DNA from: Glycine soja
Lineage: Eukaryota > Streptophyta > Magnoliopsida > Fabales > Fabaceae
Direction of reading: 5' to 3'
Assembly (NCBI RefSeq): GCF_004193775.1
Contig: NC_041020.1
Location: forward strand, 10,857,198 to 10,921,197
DNA: 64,000 bases
The notes below the pieces were generated by a model, which was not told the origin of the DNA, made no database searches, and saw only the letters and a list, made by a program, of their open reading frames with translations. The first letter of the stretch is position 1, and the number at the start of each line of letters is the position of its first letter. This document shows positions 1-14,970 of the stretch, in pieces. A program made the translations under genes and the position numbers.

Positions 1-950
1 ATCCGGAGCTCCTTGAATTGCTTATCATTCATGCATCCTCCACCATCGAGTCTAGAGCCCCACGAATTGATTGCCCATCGCTGTTCGTCTATCCTCCCCC
101 CTCAAATCTTATCCGGAGCCCCATGAATTGCTTGTCATGCATGCTTCCTCCACCATCGAGTCTAGAGCCCCACGAATTGATTACCTAGCACTGTTCGTCT
201 ATCCTCCATCGTCAAATCTTATCCGGAGCCCCATGAATTGCTTTTCATTCATGCATCGTCCACCATCGAGTCTCGAGCCCCACGAATTGATTGCCTTGCA
301 CTGTTCGTCTATCCTCTACCCTTAAATCTTATCCGGAGCCCCATAAATTGCTAGTCATTCGTGTATCCTCCACCATCGAGTCTCGAGCCACACGAATTGA
401 TTGCCTTGCACTGTTCGTCTATCCTGCACCCTCAAATCTTATCCGGAGCCCCATGAATTGCTTGTCATTCATGGACCCTCCGCCATCGAGTCTGGAGCCC
501 CACGAGTTGATTGCCTAGCGTTGTTCGTCTATCCTCCACCCTCACATCTTATCCAGAGCCCCATGAAATGCTTATCATTCGTGCATGCTCAACCATCGAG
601 TCTGGAGCCCCACGAATTCATTGCCAAGCGCTGTTCGTCTGTCCTGCACCCTCAAATCTTATTCGGAGCCCCATGAATTGCTTGTCATTCATGCATCCTC
701 CGCCATCGAGTCTGGAGCCCCACGAGTTGTTTGCCTAGTGCTGTTCGTCTATCCTCCACCCTCAAATCTTATCCGGAGCCCCATGAATTGCTCGTCATTC
801 ATGTATCCTCCACCATTGAGTCTGGAGCCGCAAAAATTGATTGCCTAGGGCTGTTCGTCTATCCTGCACCCTCAAATCTTATCCGGAGCCTCATGAAATG
901 CTTGTCATTCATGCATCCTCTGCCATCGAGTCTGGAGCCCCACGAGTGGA

Positions 951-3900
951 TTGGCTAGCGCTGTTAATCTAGCCTCCACCTTCAAATCTTATCCGGAGCC
1001 CTATGAAATGCTTATCATTCATGCATCGTCCAGCATCGAGTTTGGAGCCCCACGAATGGATTTCCTAGCGTTGTTCGTCTATCCTCCACCCTCAAATCTT
1101 ATCCGGAGCCCCATGAATAGCTTCTCATTCATGCATCCTCCACCATCGAGTCTGGAGCCCCACGAATTGATTGCCTGGCGCTGTTCATCTATCCTGCACC
1201 CTCAAATCTTATCCGGAGCCCCATGAATTGCTTGTCATTCATGCATCCTCCGCCATCGAGTCTCGAGCCCCACGAATTGATTGCCTAGCGCTGTTCTTCT
1301 CTCCACCCTCATATCTTATCCGGAGCCCCATGAATTGCTTGTCATTCATGCATCCTAAACCATCGAGTCTGGAGCCCCAGGAATTGACTGCCTAGCGCTG
1401 TTCATCTATCCTCCACCCTCAAATCTTATCCGAAGCCCGATGAATTGCTTGTCATTCGTGCATCCTCCACCATCGAGTCTGCAGCTCCACGAATTGATTG
1501 CCTAGCGCTGTTCGTCTATCCTCCACCTTCAAATCTTTTCCGGAGCCCCATGAATAGCTTCTCATTCATGCATCCACCACCATCGAGTTTGGAGCCCTAC
1601 GAATTGATTGCCTAGCACTGTTCATCTATCCTACACCCTCAAATCTTATCCGGAGCCCCATGAATTGCTTGTCATTCATGCATCCTCCGCCATCGAGTCT
1701 CGAGCCCCACGAATTGATTGCCTAGCGCTGTTCATCTATCCTGCACCCTCAAATCTTATTCGGAGCCCCATGAATTGCTTGTCATTCATGCATCCTCCGC
1801 CATCGAGTCTGGAGCCCCACGAGTTGATTGCCTAGCGCTGTTTGTCTATCCTCCACCCTCAAATCATATCCGGAGCCCCATGAAATGCTTATCATTGATG
1901 CATCATCCACAATCGTGTCTGGAGCCCCATGAATTGATTGCCCTGCGCTGTTCATCTATCCTCCACCCTCAAATCTTATCCGGAGCCCCATGAATTGCTT
2001 GTTCTTCATTCATCCTCCGCCATCGAGTCTGGAGCCCCACGAGTTGATTGCTCAGCGCTGTTCGTTTATCCTCCACCCTTAAATCTTATTTGGAGCCCCA
2101 TGAAATGCTTATCATTCATGCATCCTCCACCATCGAGTCTGGAGCCCCATGAATTGATTGCCTAGCGCTGTTCATCTATCCTCCACCCTCCAATCTTATT
2201 AAAGCCCCATGAAATGCTTATCATTCATGCATCCTCCAGCATCGAGTTTGGAGCCCCACGAATGGATTTCCTAGCGCTGTTCGTCTATCCTCCACCCTCA
2301 AATCTTATCCGGAGCCCCAAGAATAGCTTCTCATTCATGCATCCTCCACCATCGAGTCTGGAGCCCCACGAATTGATTGCCTGGCGCTGTTCATCTATCC
2401 TGCACCCTCAAATCTTATCCGGAGCCCCATGAATTGCTTATCATTCATGCATCCTCCGCCATCGAGTCTCGAGCCCCACGAATTGATTGCCTAGCGTTGT
2501 TCTTCTATCCTCCACCCTCATATCTTATCCGGAGCCCCATGAATTGCTTGTCATTCATGCATCCTAAACCATCGAGTCTGGAGCCCCAGGAATTGACTGC
2601 CTAGCGCTGTTCATCTATCCTCCACCCTCAAATCTTTTCCGAAGCCCGATGAATTGCTTGTCATTCGTGCATCCTCCACCATCGAGTCTGCAGCTCCACG
2701 AATTGATTGCCTAGCGCTGTTCGTCTATCCTCCACCTTCAAATCTTTTTCGGAGCCCCATGAATAGCTTCTCATTCATGCATCCACCACCATCGAGTTTG
2801 GAGCCCTACGAATTGATTGCCTAGCACTGTTCATCTATCCTACACCCTCAAATCTTATCCGGAGCCCCATGAATTGCTTGTCATTCATGCATCCTTCGCC
2901 ATCGAGTCTCGAGCCCCACGAATTGATTGCCTAGCGCTGTTCATCTATCCTGCACCCTCAAATCTTATTCGGAGCCCCATGAATTGCTTGTCATTCATGC
3001 ATCCTCCGCCATCGAGTCTGGAGCCCCACGAATTGATTGCCTAGCGCTGTTCGTCTATCCAACACGCTCAAATCCTATCTGGAGCTCCATGAATTGCTTA
3101 TCATTCATGCATCCTCCACCATCGAGTCTGGAGCCCCACGAATTGATGGCGTAGCGCTGTTCGCCTATCCTCCACCCTCAAATCTTATCAAGAGCCCCAT
3201 AAATTGCTAGTCATTCGTGTATATTCCACCATCGAGTCTCGAGCCCCACAAATTGATTGCCTAGTGTTGTTCGTCTATCCTCCACCCTCAAATCTTATCC
3301 AGAGCACCATGAATAGCTTCTCATTCATGCATCCTCCACCATCGTGTCTCAAGCCTCACGAATTGATTGCCTAGCGCTGTTTGTCTATCCTCCACCCTCA
3401 AATCTTATCCAGAGCCCAATGAATTGGTTGTCATTTATGCATCCTTCACCATCGAGTCTGGAGCCCCACGAATTGATTGCCAAGCGCTGTTCGTCTATCC
3501 TCCACCATCAAATCTAATCTGGAGCCCCATGAATTGCTTATCATTCATGCATCCTCCACCATCGAGTCTGGAGCTCCACGAATTGATTGCCTAGCGCTGT
3601 TCATCTATCCTCCACCCTCATATCTTATCCGGAGCCCCATGAAATGCTTATCATAAATGCATCCTCAACCATCGAGTCTGGAGCCCCACGAATTGATTGC
3701 CTAGCGCTGTTCGTCTGTCCTGCACCCTCAAATCTTATCCGGAGCCCCATGAATTGCTTGTCATTCATGGATCCTCCGCCATCGAGTCTGGAGCCCCACG
3801 AGTTGATTGCCTAGCGTTGTTCGTCTATCCTCCACCCTCACATCTTATCCAGAGCCCCATGAAATGCTTATCATTCGTGCATGCTCAACCATCGAGTCTG

Positions 3901-5500
3901 GAGCCCCACGAATTCATTGCCAAGCGCTGTTCGTTTGTCCTGCACCCTCAAATCTTATTCGGAGCCCCATGAATTGCTTGTCATTCATGCATCCTCCGCC
4001 ATCGAGTCTGGAGCCCCACGAGTTGTTTGCCTAGTGCTGTTCGTCTATCCTCCACCCTCAAATCTTATCCGGAGCCCCATGAATTGCTCGTCATTCATGT
4101 ATCCTCCACCATTGAGTCTGGAGCCCCAAAAATTGATTGCCTAGGGCTGTTTGTCTATCCTGCACCCTCAAATCTTATCCGGAGCCTCATGAAATGCTTG
4201 TCATTCATGCATCCTCTGCCATCGAGTCTGGAGCCCCACGAGTGGATTGGCTAGCGCTATTAATCTAGCCTCCACCTTCAAATCTTATCCGGAGCCCTAT
4301 GAAATGCTTATCATTGATGCATCCTCCAGCATCGAGTTTGGAGCCCCACGAATGGATTTCCTAGCGCTGTTCGTCTATCCTCCACCCTCAAATCTTATCC
4401 GGAGCCCCATGAATAGCTTCTCATTCATGCATCCTCCACCATCGAGTCTGGAGCCCCACGAATTGATTGCCTGGCGCTGTTCATCTATCCTGCACCCTCA
4501 AATCTTATCCGGAGCCCCATGAATTGCTTGTCATTCATGCATCCTCCGCCATCGAGTCTCGAGCCCCACGAATTGATTGCCTAGCGCTGTTCTGCTATCC
4601 TCCACCCTCATATCTTATCCGGAGCCCCATGAATTGCTTGTCATTCATGCATCCTAAACCATCGAGTCTGGAACCCCAGGAATTGACTGCCTAGCGCTGT
4701 TCATCTATCCTCCACCCTCAAATCTTATCCGAAGCCCGATGAATTGCTTGTCATTCGTGCATCCTCCACCATCAAGTCTGCAGCTCCACAAATTGATTGC
4801 CTAGCGCTGTTCGTCTATCCTCCACCTTCAAATCTTTTCCGGAGCCCCATGAATAGCTTCTCATTCATGCATCCACCACCATCGAGTTTGGAGCCCTACG
4901 AATTGATTGCCTAGCACTGTTCATCTATCCTACACCCTCCAATCTTATCCGGAGCCCCATGAATTGCTTGTCATTCATGCATCCTCCGCCATCGAGTCTC
5001 GAGCCCCACGAATTGATTGCCTAGCGCTGTTCATCTATCCTGCACCCTCAAATCTTATTCGGAGCCCCATGAATTGCTTGTCATTCATGCATCCTCCGCC
5101 ATCGAGTCTGGAGCCCCACGAGTTGATTGCCTAGCGCTGTTTGTCTATCCTCCACCCTCAAATCATATCCGGAGCCCCATGAAATGCTTATCATTGATGC
5201 ATCATCCACAATCGTGTCTGGAGCTCCATGAATTGATTGCCCTGCGTTGTTCATCTATCATCCACCCTCAAATCTTATCCGGAGCCCCATGAATTGCTTG
5301 TTCTTCATTCATCCTCCGCCATCGAGTCTGGAGCCCCACGAGTTGATTGCTAGCGCTGTTCGTTATCCTCCACCCTAAATCTTATTGGAGCCCCATGAAA
5401 TGCTTATCATTCATGCATCCTCCACCATCGAGTCTGGAGCCCCATGAATTGATTGCCTAGCGCTGTTCATCTATCCTCCACCCTCCAATCTTATCAAAGC
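951..5500. repeat. 11-monomer higher-order repeat, about 1.2 kb
   Basis: Diagnostic monomers (a CATCCTAAACC variant, a TACACCCTC variant, a GAATGGATTTCC variant) appear in the same order in three copies: about 951-2200, 2200-3050 and 4247-5500. Matching points are 1608, 2817 and 4907. The first offset is about 1,209 bp (11 monomers) and the first-to-third offset is 3,296 to 3,299 bp. The second copy stops near 3050, where its sequence departs from the first. A part-copy recurs near 9128-9500. Confidence 0.85.
3367..4690. repeat. Segment duplicated at 8248-9510 (offset 4,881 bp)
   Basis: Twelve consecutive monomers, with the same private variants (TCATAAATGCATC, CATGCTCAACC, GAGTGGATTGGC, AATCTAGCCTCC), recur at 8248-9510. 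Part of this block (3697-4690) also matches 401-1390 at an offset of 3,296 bp. The block therefore exists in three places inside the first 10 kb. Confidence 0.85.
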
Positions 5501-5990
5501 CCCATGAAATGCTTATCATTCATGCATCCTCCACCATGGAGTAGGAGTGCAACGAATTGATTGCCTAGCGCTGTTCGTCTATCCTCCACCCTTAAATCTT
5601 ATCCGGAGCCCCATGAATAGCTTCTCATTCATGCATCCTCCTCCATCGAGTCTGGAGCCCCACGAAATGATTGCCTAGCGCTATTCGTCTATCCTGCACC
5701 CTAAAATCTTATCCGGAGCCCCACGAAATGCTTATCATTTATGCATCCTCCACCATCGAGTCTGGAGCCCACGAATTGATTGCCTAGGCTATTCGTCTAT
5801 CCTCCACCCTCAAATCTTATCCGGAGCCCCATGAATTGCTTTCATTTATGCATCCTACCATCGAGTCTGGAGCCCCAGAATTGATTGCCTAGCGTGTTCG
5901 TCTATCCTCCACCCTCAAATCTTATCCGGAGCCCATGAATGCTTATCATTCATGCATCTCACCATCGAGTCTGGAGCCCCACGAATTGAT
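5340..5990. repeat. Satellite stretch with clustered small deletions
   Basis: About six monomers lost 17 bases in total, mostly one base from short runs: CCCC to CCC, TTT to TT, CTCA to CTA, CCTCCACC to CCTACC. The related copy at 2040-2200 keeps the full runs. The rest of the array has only a handful of net indels in 31 kb. This pattern resembles unpolished long-read consensus error as much as biology. Confidence 0.8.
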
Positions 5991-6940
5991 TGCCTAGCGC
6001 TGTTCGTCTATCCTCCACCCTAAAAAATTATGCGGAGCCCCATGAAATGCTTCTCATTCATGCATCCTCCACCATCGAGTATGGAGCCCCACGAATTGAT
6101 AGCCTAGCGCTGTTCATCTATCCTGCACCCTCAAATCTTATCCGGAGCCCCATGAATTGCTTGTCATTCATGCATCCTCCGCCATCGAGTCTGGAGCCCC
6201 ACGAGTTGATTGCCTAGCACTGTTTGTCTATCCTCCACCCTCAAATCATATCCGGAGCCCCATGAAATGCTTATGATTCATGCATCCTCCACCATCGTGT
6301 CTGGAGCCTCAGGAATTGATTGCCTAGCGCTGTTCGGCTATCCTGCACCCTCAAATCTTATCCGGAGCCCCATGAAATGCTAGTCATTCATGCATCCTCC
6401 ACCATGGAGTCTGGAGTGCCACAAATTGATTGCCTAGGGCTGTTCGTCTATCCTCCACCCTTAAATCTTATTCGGAACCCCATGAATTGGTTGTCATTTA
6501 TGCATCCTTCACCATCGAGTCTGGAGCCCCATGAATTGATTGTCAAGCGCTGTTCGTCTATCGTCCACCCTCAAATCTTATCCGGAGCCCCATGAATTGC
6601 TTATAAATGCATCCTCCACCATCGAGTCTGGAGCCCCACGAATTGATTGCCTAGCGCTATTCCTCTATCCTCCACCCTCAAATCTTATCTGGAGCCCCAT
6701 GAATAGCTTCTTATTCATGCATCCTCCACCATCGAGTCCGGAGCCCCATGAATTGATTGCCTAGCGCTGTTCGTCTAACATACACCGTCAAATCTTATGC
6801 GGAGCCCCATGAATTGCTTGTCATTCATGCATCCTCCGCCATTGAGTCTGGAGCCCCACGAGTTGATTGCCTAGCGCTGTTTGTCTATCCTCCACCCTCA
6901 AATCTTATCCGGAGCCCCATGAATTGCTTGTCATTCATGC

Positions 6941-7400
6941 ATCCTCCGCCACCCTCAAATCTTATCCGGAGCCACATGAAATGCTTATCATTCATGCATC
7001 CTCCACCATCGAGTCTGGAGCCCCACGAATTGATTGCCTAGCGCTGTTCGTATATCCTGCACCCTCAAATCTTATCTGGAGCCCCATGAATTGCTTGTCA
7101 TTCAGGCATCCTCCGCCACCCTCAAATCTTATCCGGAGCCACATGAAATGCTTATCATTCATGCATCCTCCACCATTGAGTCTGGAGCCCCACGAATTGA
7201 TTGCCTAGCATTGTTCTTTTATCCTCCACCCTCAAATCTTATCCGGAGCCCCATGAAATGCTTATCATTCATGCATCCTCCACCATCGAGTCTGTAGCCC
7301 CACGAATTGATTGCCTAGCGCTGTTCGTATATCCTGCACCCTCAAATCTTATCTGGAGCCCCATGAATTGCTTGTCATTCAGGCATCCTCCGCCACCCTC
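6941..7400. repeat. Truncated 57-bp monomers within the array
   Basis: At 6950/6951, 7117/7118 and 7394/7395 the sequence jumps from CATCCTCCGCC of one half-unit directly to ACCCTCAAATC of the next. This removes 53 bp and leaves a 57-bp unit, so the spacing becomes 167 bp (110 + 57). The break lies at a CCA shared by the two half-units. A fourth copy at 15480/15481 sits in a block that otherwise matches 7311-7800. Confidence 0.9.
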
Positions 7401-10400
7401 AAATCTTATCCGGAGCCACATGAAATGCTTATCATTCATGCATCCTCCACCATTGAGTCTGGAGCCCCACGAATTGATTGCCTAGCATTGTTCGTTTATC
7501 CTCCACCCTCAAATCTTATCCGGAGCCCCATGAAATGCTTATCATTCATGCATCCTCCACAATTGAGTCTGGAGCCCCACGAATTGATTGCCTAACGCTG
7601 TTCATCTATCCTCCACCCTCAAATCTTATCCAGAGCCTTATGAAATGCTTATCATTCATGCATCCTCCACCATCGAGTCTGGAGCCCCATGAATTTATTG
7701 CCTAGCGCAGTTCATCTATCCTCCACCCTCAAATCTTATTCGTAGCCCCATGAAATGCTTATCATTCATGCATCCTCCGCCATCGAGTCTGGAGCCCCAA
7801 CAGTTGATTGCTTAGCGCTGTTCGTTTATCCTCCACTCTCAAATCTTATTCGGAGACCCATGAAATGCTTATCATTCATGCATCCTCGACCATCGAGTCT
7901 GGAGCCCCATGAGTTGATTGCCTAGCGCTGTTCGTCTATCCTCCACCCTCAAATCATATCCAGATCCCCATGAAATGCTTATCATTCGTGCATCCTCCAC
8001 CATCGAGTCTGGAGCCCCAGGAATTGATTGCCTAGCGCTGTTCGTCTATCCTGCACCCTCAAATCTTATCCGGAGCCCCATCAATTGCTTGTCATTCATG
8101 GATCCTCCGCCATCGAGTCTGGAGCCCCACGAGTTGATTGCCTAGCGTTGTTCGTCTATCCTCCACCCTCACATCTTATCCAGAGCCCCATGAAATGCTT
8201 ATCATTCGTGCATGCTCAACCATCGAGTCTCAAGCCTCACGAATTGATTGCCTAGCGCTGTTTGTCTATCCTCCACCCTCAAATCTTATCCAGAGCCCCA
8301 TGAATTGGTTGTCATTTATGCATCCTTCACCATCGAGTCTGGAGCCCCACGAATTGATTGCCAAGCGCTGTTCGTCTATCCTCCACCATCAAATCTAATC
8401 TGGAGCCCCATGAATTGCTTATCATTCATGCATCCTCCACCATCGAGTCTGGAGCTCCACGAATTGATTGCCTAGCGCTGTTCGTCTATCCTCCACCCTC
8501 ATATCTTATCCGGAGCCCCATGAAATGCTTATCATAAATGCATCCTCAACCATCGAGTCTGGAGCCCCACGAATTGATTGCCTAGCGCTGTTCGTCTGTC
8601 CTGCACCCTCAAATCTTATCCGGAGCCCCATGAATTGCTTGTCATTCATGGATCCTCCGCCATCGAGTCTGGAGCCCCACGAGTTGATTGCCTAGCGTTG
8701 TTCGTCTATCCTCCACCCTCACATCTTATCCAGAGCCCCATGAAATGCTTATCATTCGTGCATGCTCAACCATCGAGTCTGGAGCCCCACGAATTCATTG
8801 CCAAGCGCTGTTCGTCTGTCCTGCACCCTCAAATCTTATTCGGAGCCCCATGAATTGCTTGTCATTCATGCATCCTCCGCCATCGAGTCTGGAGCCCCAC
8901 GAGTTGTTTGCCTAGTGCTGTTCGTCTATCCTCCACCCTCAAATCTTATCCGGAGCCCCATGAATTGCTCGTCATTCATGTATCCTCCACCATTGAGTCT
9001 GGAGCCCCAAAAATTGATTGCCTAGGGCTGTTCGTCTATCCTGCACCCTCAAATCTTATCCGGAGCCTCATGAAATGCTTGTCATTCATGCATCCTCTGC
9101 CATCGAGTCTGGAGCCCCACGAGTGGATTGGCTAGCGCTGTTAATCTAGCCTCCACCTTCAAATCTTATCCGGAGACCTATGAAATGCTTATCATTCATG
9201 CATCCTCCAGCATCGAGTTTGGAGCCCCACGAATGGATTTCCTAGCGCTGTTCGTCTATCCTCCACCCTCAAATCTTATCCGGAGCCCCATGAATAGCTT
9301 CTCATTCATGCCTCCTCCACCATCGAGTCTGGAGCCCCACGAATTGATTACCTGGCGCTGTTCATCTATCCTGCACCCTCAAATCTTATCCGGAGCCCCA
9401 TGAATTGCTTGTCATTCATGCATCCTCCGCCATCGAGTCTCGAGCCCCACGAATTGATTGCCTAGCGCTGTTCTTCTATCCTCCACCCTCATATCTTATC
9501 CGGAGCCCCATGAATTGCTTGTCATTCATGCATCCTCCGCCATCGAGTCTGGAGCCCCACGAGTTGATTGCCTAGCGCTGTTTGTCTATCCTCCACCCTC
9601 AAATCATATCCGGAGCCCCATGAAATGCTTATCATTGATGCATCATCCACAATCGTGTCTGGAGCCCCATGAATTGATTGCCCTGCGTTGTTCATCTATC
9701 CTCCACCCTCAAATCTTATCCGGAGCCCCATGAATAGCTTCTCATTCATGCATCCTCCTCCATCGAGTCTGGAGCCCCACGAAATGATTGCCTAGCGCTA
9801 TTCGTCTATCCTGCACCCTAAAATCTTATCCGGAGCCCCACGAAATGCTTATTATTTATGCATCCTCCACCATGGAGTCTGGAGTGCCACGAATTGATTG
9901 CCTAGTGCTGATCGTCTATCCTCCACCCTTAAATCTTATCCAGAGCCCCATGAATTGGTTGTCATTTATGCATCCTTTACCATCGAGTCTGGAGCCCCAT
10001 GAATTGATTGTCAAGCGATGTTCGTCTATCCTCCACCCTCAAATCTTATCCGGAGCACCATGAATTGCTTATCTTTCATGCATCCTCAACCATCGAGTCT
10101 GGAGCTCCACGAATTCATTGCCTAGCGGTGTTCGTCTATCCTCCACCATAAAATCTTATCCGGAGCCCCATGAATTGCTTCACATTCAGGCATCCTCAAC
10201 CATCGAGTTTGAAGCCCCACAAATTGATTGCCTGGCACTGTTCGTCCATCCTCCACCCTCAAATCTTATTCGGAGACCCATCAATTGCTTGTCATTCATG
10301 CATCCTCCATCATCGAGTCTCGAGCCCCACGAGTTTATTGCCTAGCGCTGTTCATCTATCTCCACCCTCAAATCTTATCCGTAGCCCCATGAATTGCTTA

Positions 10401-11399
10401 TCATTCATGCATCCTCCACCATCGAGTCTGGAGCTCCACGAATTGATTGCCTAGCGGTGTTCGTCTATCCTGCACCGTAAAATCATATCCGGAGCCCTAT
10501 GAAATGCTTATCATTCATGCATCCTCCAGCATCGTGTCTGGATCCCCACGAATGGATTTCCTAGCGCTGCTCGTCTATCCTCCACCCTCAAATCTTATCC
10601 GGAGCCCCATGAATAGCTTCTCATTCATGCATCCTCCACCAATGAGTCTGGAGCCCCACGAATTGATTGAATAGCGCTGCTCATCTATCCTGCACCCTCA
10701 AATCTTATCCGGAGCCCCATGAATTGCTTGTCATTCATGCATCCTCCGCCATCGAGTCTCGAGCCCCACGAATTGATTGCCTAGCGCTGTTCTTCTATCC
10801 TCCACCCTCATATCTTATCCGGAGCCCCATGAATTGCTTGTCATTCATGCATCCTAAACCATCGAGTCTGGAGCCCCACGAATTGATTGCCTAGCGCTGT
10901 TCATCTATCCTCCACCCTCAAATCTTATCCGAAGCCCCATGAATTGCTTGTCATTCATCCATCCTCCACCATCGAGTCTGGAGCGCCACAAATTGATTGC
11001 CTAGGGCTGTTCGTCTATCCTCCACCCTCAAATCTTATCCGGAGCCCCATGAATAGCTTCTCATTCATGCATCCTACACCATCGAGTCTGGAGCCCCACG
11101 AATTGATTGCCTAGCGCTGTTCGTTTATCCTCCACCCTCAAATCATATCCGGAGCCCCATGAAATGCTTGTCATTTATGCATCCTTCACCATCGAGTCTG
11201 GAGCCCCAGGAATTGATTGCCTAGCGCTGTTCGTCTATCCTGCACTGTAAAATCATATCCGGAGCCCTATGAAATGCTTATCATTAATGCATCCTCCAGC
11301 ATCGTGTCTGGAGCCCCACGAATGGATTTCCTAGCGCTGTTCGTCTATCCGGCACCCTCAAATCTTATCCGGAGCCCCATGAATTGCTTGTTATTCATG

Positions 11400-14300
11400 C
11401 ATCCTCCGCCATCGAGTCTGGAACCCCACGAGTTGATTGCCTAGCGCTTTTCATCTATCCTCCACCCTCAATCCTTATCCGAAGCCCCATGAAATGCTTA
11501 TCATTCATGCATCCTCCACCATCGAGTCTGGAGCGCCACGAATTGATTGCCTAGGGCTGTTCGTCTATCCTCCACCCTTAAATCTTATTCGGAGCCCCAT
11601 GAATTGGTTTTCATTTATGCATCCTCCACCATCGAGTCCGGAGCCCCACGAATTGATTGCCTAGCGTTGTTCGTCTATCCTCCACCCTCAAATCTTATCC
11701 GGAGCCCCATGAAATGCTTATCATTCATGCATCCTCCACCATCGAGTGTGGAGCCCCACGAATTGATTGCCCAGCGCTGTTCATCTATCCTCCACCCTCA
11801 ATCCTTATCCGAAGCCCCATGAAATGCTTATCATTCATGCATCCTCCACCATCGAGTCTGGAGCGCCACGAATTGATTGCCTAGGGCTGTTCGTCTATCC
11901 TCCACCCTTAAATCTTATTCGGAGCCCCATGAATTGGTTGTCATTTATGCATCCTTCTCCATCGAGTCTGGAGCCCCAGGAATTGATTGCCTAGCGCTGT
12001 TCGTCTATCCTGCACCCTCAAATCTTATCCGGAGCCCCATGAATTGCTTGTCATTCATGCATCCTCCGCCATCGAGGCTGGAGCCCCACGAGTTGATTGC
12101 CTAGCGCTGTTTGTCTATCCTCCACCCTCAAATCATATCTGGAGCCCCATGAAATGCTTATCATTCATGCATCCTCCACCATCGAGTCTGGAGCCCCAGG
12201 AATTGATTGCCTAGCGCAGTTCGTCTATCCTGCACCCTCAAATCTTATCCGGAGCCCCATGATTTGCTTGTCATTAATGCATCCTCCGCCATCGAGTCTG
12301 GAACCCCACGAGTTGATTGCCTAGCACTGTTTGTCTATCCTCCACCCTCAAATCTTATCCAGAGCCCCATGAAATGCTTATCATTCATGCATCCTCCACC
12401 ATCGAGTCTTGAGCCCCAGGAATTGATTGCCTAGCGCTGTTCGTCTATCCGGCACCCTCAAATCTTATCCGGAGCCCCATGAATTGCTTGTCATTCATGC
12501 ATCCTCTGCCATCGAGTCTGGAACCCCACGAGTTGATTGCCTAGCGCTTTTCATCTATCCTCCACCCTCAATCCTTATCCGAAGCCCCATGAAATGCTTA
12601 TCATTCATGCATCCTCCACCATCGAGTCTGGAGCGCCACGAATTGATTGCCTAGGGCTGTTCGTCTATCCTCCACCCTTAAATCTTATTCGGAGCCCCAT
12701 GAATTGGTTGTCATTTATGCATCCTCCACCATCGAGTCTGGAGCCCCACGAATTGATTGCCTAGCGTTGTTCGTCTATCCTCCACCCTCAAATCTTATCC
12801 GGAGCCCCATGAAATGCTTATCATTCATGCATCCTCCACCATCGAGTCTGGAGCCCCAGGAATTGATTGCCTAGCGCAGTTCGTCTATCCTGCACCCTCA
12901 AATCTTATCCGGAGCCCCATGATTTGCTTGTCATTAATGCATCCTCCGCCATCGAGTCTGGAACCCCACGAGTTGATTGCCTAGCACTGTTTGTCTATCC
13001 TCCACCCTCAAATCTTATCCAGAGCCCCATGAAATGCTTATCATTCATGCATCCTCCACCATCGAGTCTTGAGCCCCAGGAATTGATTGCCTAGCGCTGT
13101 TCGTCTATCCGGCACCCTCAAATCTTATCCGGAGCCCCATGAATTGCTTGTCATTCATGCATCCTCTGCCATCGAGTCTGGAACCCCACGAGTTGATTGC
13201 CTAGCGCTTTTCATCTATCCTCCACCCTCAATCCTTATCCGAAGCCCCATGAAATGCTTATCATTCATGCATCCTCCACCATCGAGTCTGGAGCGCCACC
13301 AATTGATTGCCTAGGGCTGTTCGTCTATCCTCCACCCTTAAATCTTATTCGGAGCCCCATGAATTGGTTGTCATTTATGCATCCTCCACCATCGAGTCTT
13401 GAGCCCCAGGAATTGATTGCCTAGCGCTGTTCGTCTATCCGGCACCCTCAAATCTTATCCGGAGCCCCATGAATTGCTTGTTATTCATGCATCCTCCGCC
13501 ATCGAGTCTGGAACCCCACGAGTTGATTGCCTAGCGCTTTTCATCTATCCTCCACCCTCAATCCTTATCCGAAGCCCCATGAAATGCTTATCATTCATGC
13601 ATCCTCCACCATCGAGTCTGGAGCGCCACGAATTGATTGCCTAGGGCTGTTCGTCTATCCTCCACCCTTAAATCTTATTCGGAGCCCCATGAATTGGTTT
13701 TCATTTATGCATCCTCCACCATCGAGTCCGGAGCCCCACGAATTGATTGCCTAGCGTTGTTCGTCTATCCTCCACCCTCAAATCTTATCCGGAGCCCCAT
13801 GAAATGCTTATCATTCATGCATCCTCCACCATCGAGTGTGGAGCCCCACGAATTGATTGCCCAGCGCTGTTCATCTATCCTCCACTCTCAAATCTTATCC
13901 GAAGCCCTATGAAATGCTTATCATTCATGCATCCTCCACCATCGAGTCTGGATCCCCATGAATTGATTGCCTAGCGCTGTTCATCTATCCTCCACCCTCA
14001 AATCTTATCCGGAGCCCCATGAATTGGTTGTCATTTATGCATCCTTCTCCATCGAGTCTGGAGCCCTAGGAATTGATTGCCTAGCGCTGTTCGTCTATCC
14101 TGCACCCTCAAATCTTATCCGGAGCCCCATGAATTGCTTGTCATTCATGCATCCTCCGCCATCGAGGCTGGAGCCCCACGAGTTGATTGCCTAGCGCTGT
14201 TTGTCTATCCTCCACCCTCAAATCATATCTGGAGCCCCATGAAATGCTTATCATTCATGCATCCTCCACCATCGAGTCTGGAGCCCCAGGAATTGATTGC

Positions 14301-14970
14301 CTAGCGCAGTTCGTCTATCCTGCACCCTCAAATCTTATCCGGAGCCCCATGATTTGCTTGTCATTAATGCATCCTCCGCCATCGAGTCTGGAACCCCACG
14401 AGTTGATTGCCTAGCACTGTTTGTCTATCCTCCACCCTCAAATCTTATCCAGAGCCCCATGAAATGCTTATCATTCATGCATCCTCCACCATCGAGTCTT
14501 GAGCCCCAGGAATTGATTGCCTAGCGCTGTTCGTCTATCCGGCACCCTCAAATCTTATCCGGAGCCCCATGAATTGCTTGTCATTCATGCATCCTCTGCC
14601 ATCGAGTCTGGAACCCCACGAGTTGATTGCCTAGCGCTTTTCATCTATCCTCCACCCTCAATCCTTATCCGAAGCCCCATGAAATGCTTATCATTCATGC
14701 ATCCTCCACCATCGAGTCTGGAGCGCCACGAATTGATTGCCTAGGGCTGTTCGTCTATCCTCCACCCTTAAATCTTATTCGGAGCCCCATGAATTGGTTG
14801 TCATTTATGCATCCTCCACCATCGAGTCTGGAGCCCCACGAATTGATTGCCTAGCGTTGTTCGTCTATCCTCCACCCTCAAATCTTATCCGGAGCCCCAT
14901 GAAATGCTTATCATTCATGCATCCTCCACCATCGAGTCTGGAGCCCCACGAATTGATTGCCTAGCACTGT
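11400..14970. repeat. Higher-order duplication with 2,090-bp offset (19 monomers)
   Basis: About 13 monomers at 11400-12880 recur at 13490-14970. Landmarks 11987, 12097, 12207, 12427, 12537 and 12647 match 14077, 14187, 14297, 14517, 14627 and 14737 exactly. Nested inside are shorter repeats: 12207 to 12867 (660 bp) and 13087 to 13417 (330 bp). Confidence 0.85.
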
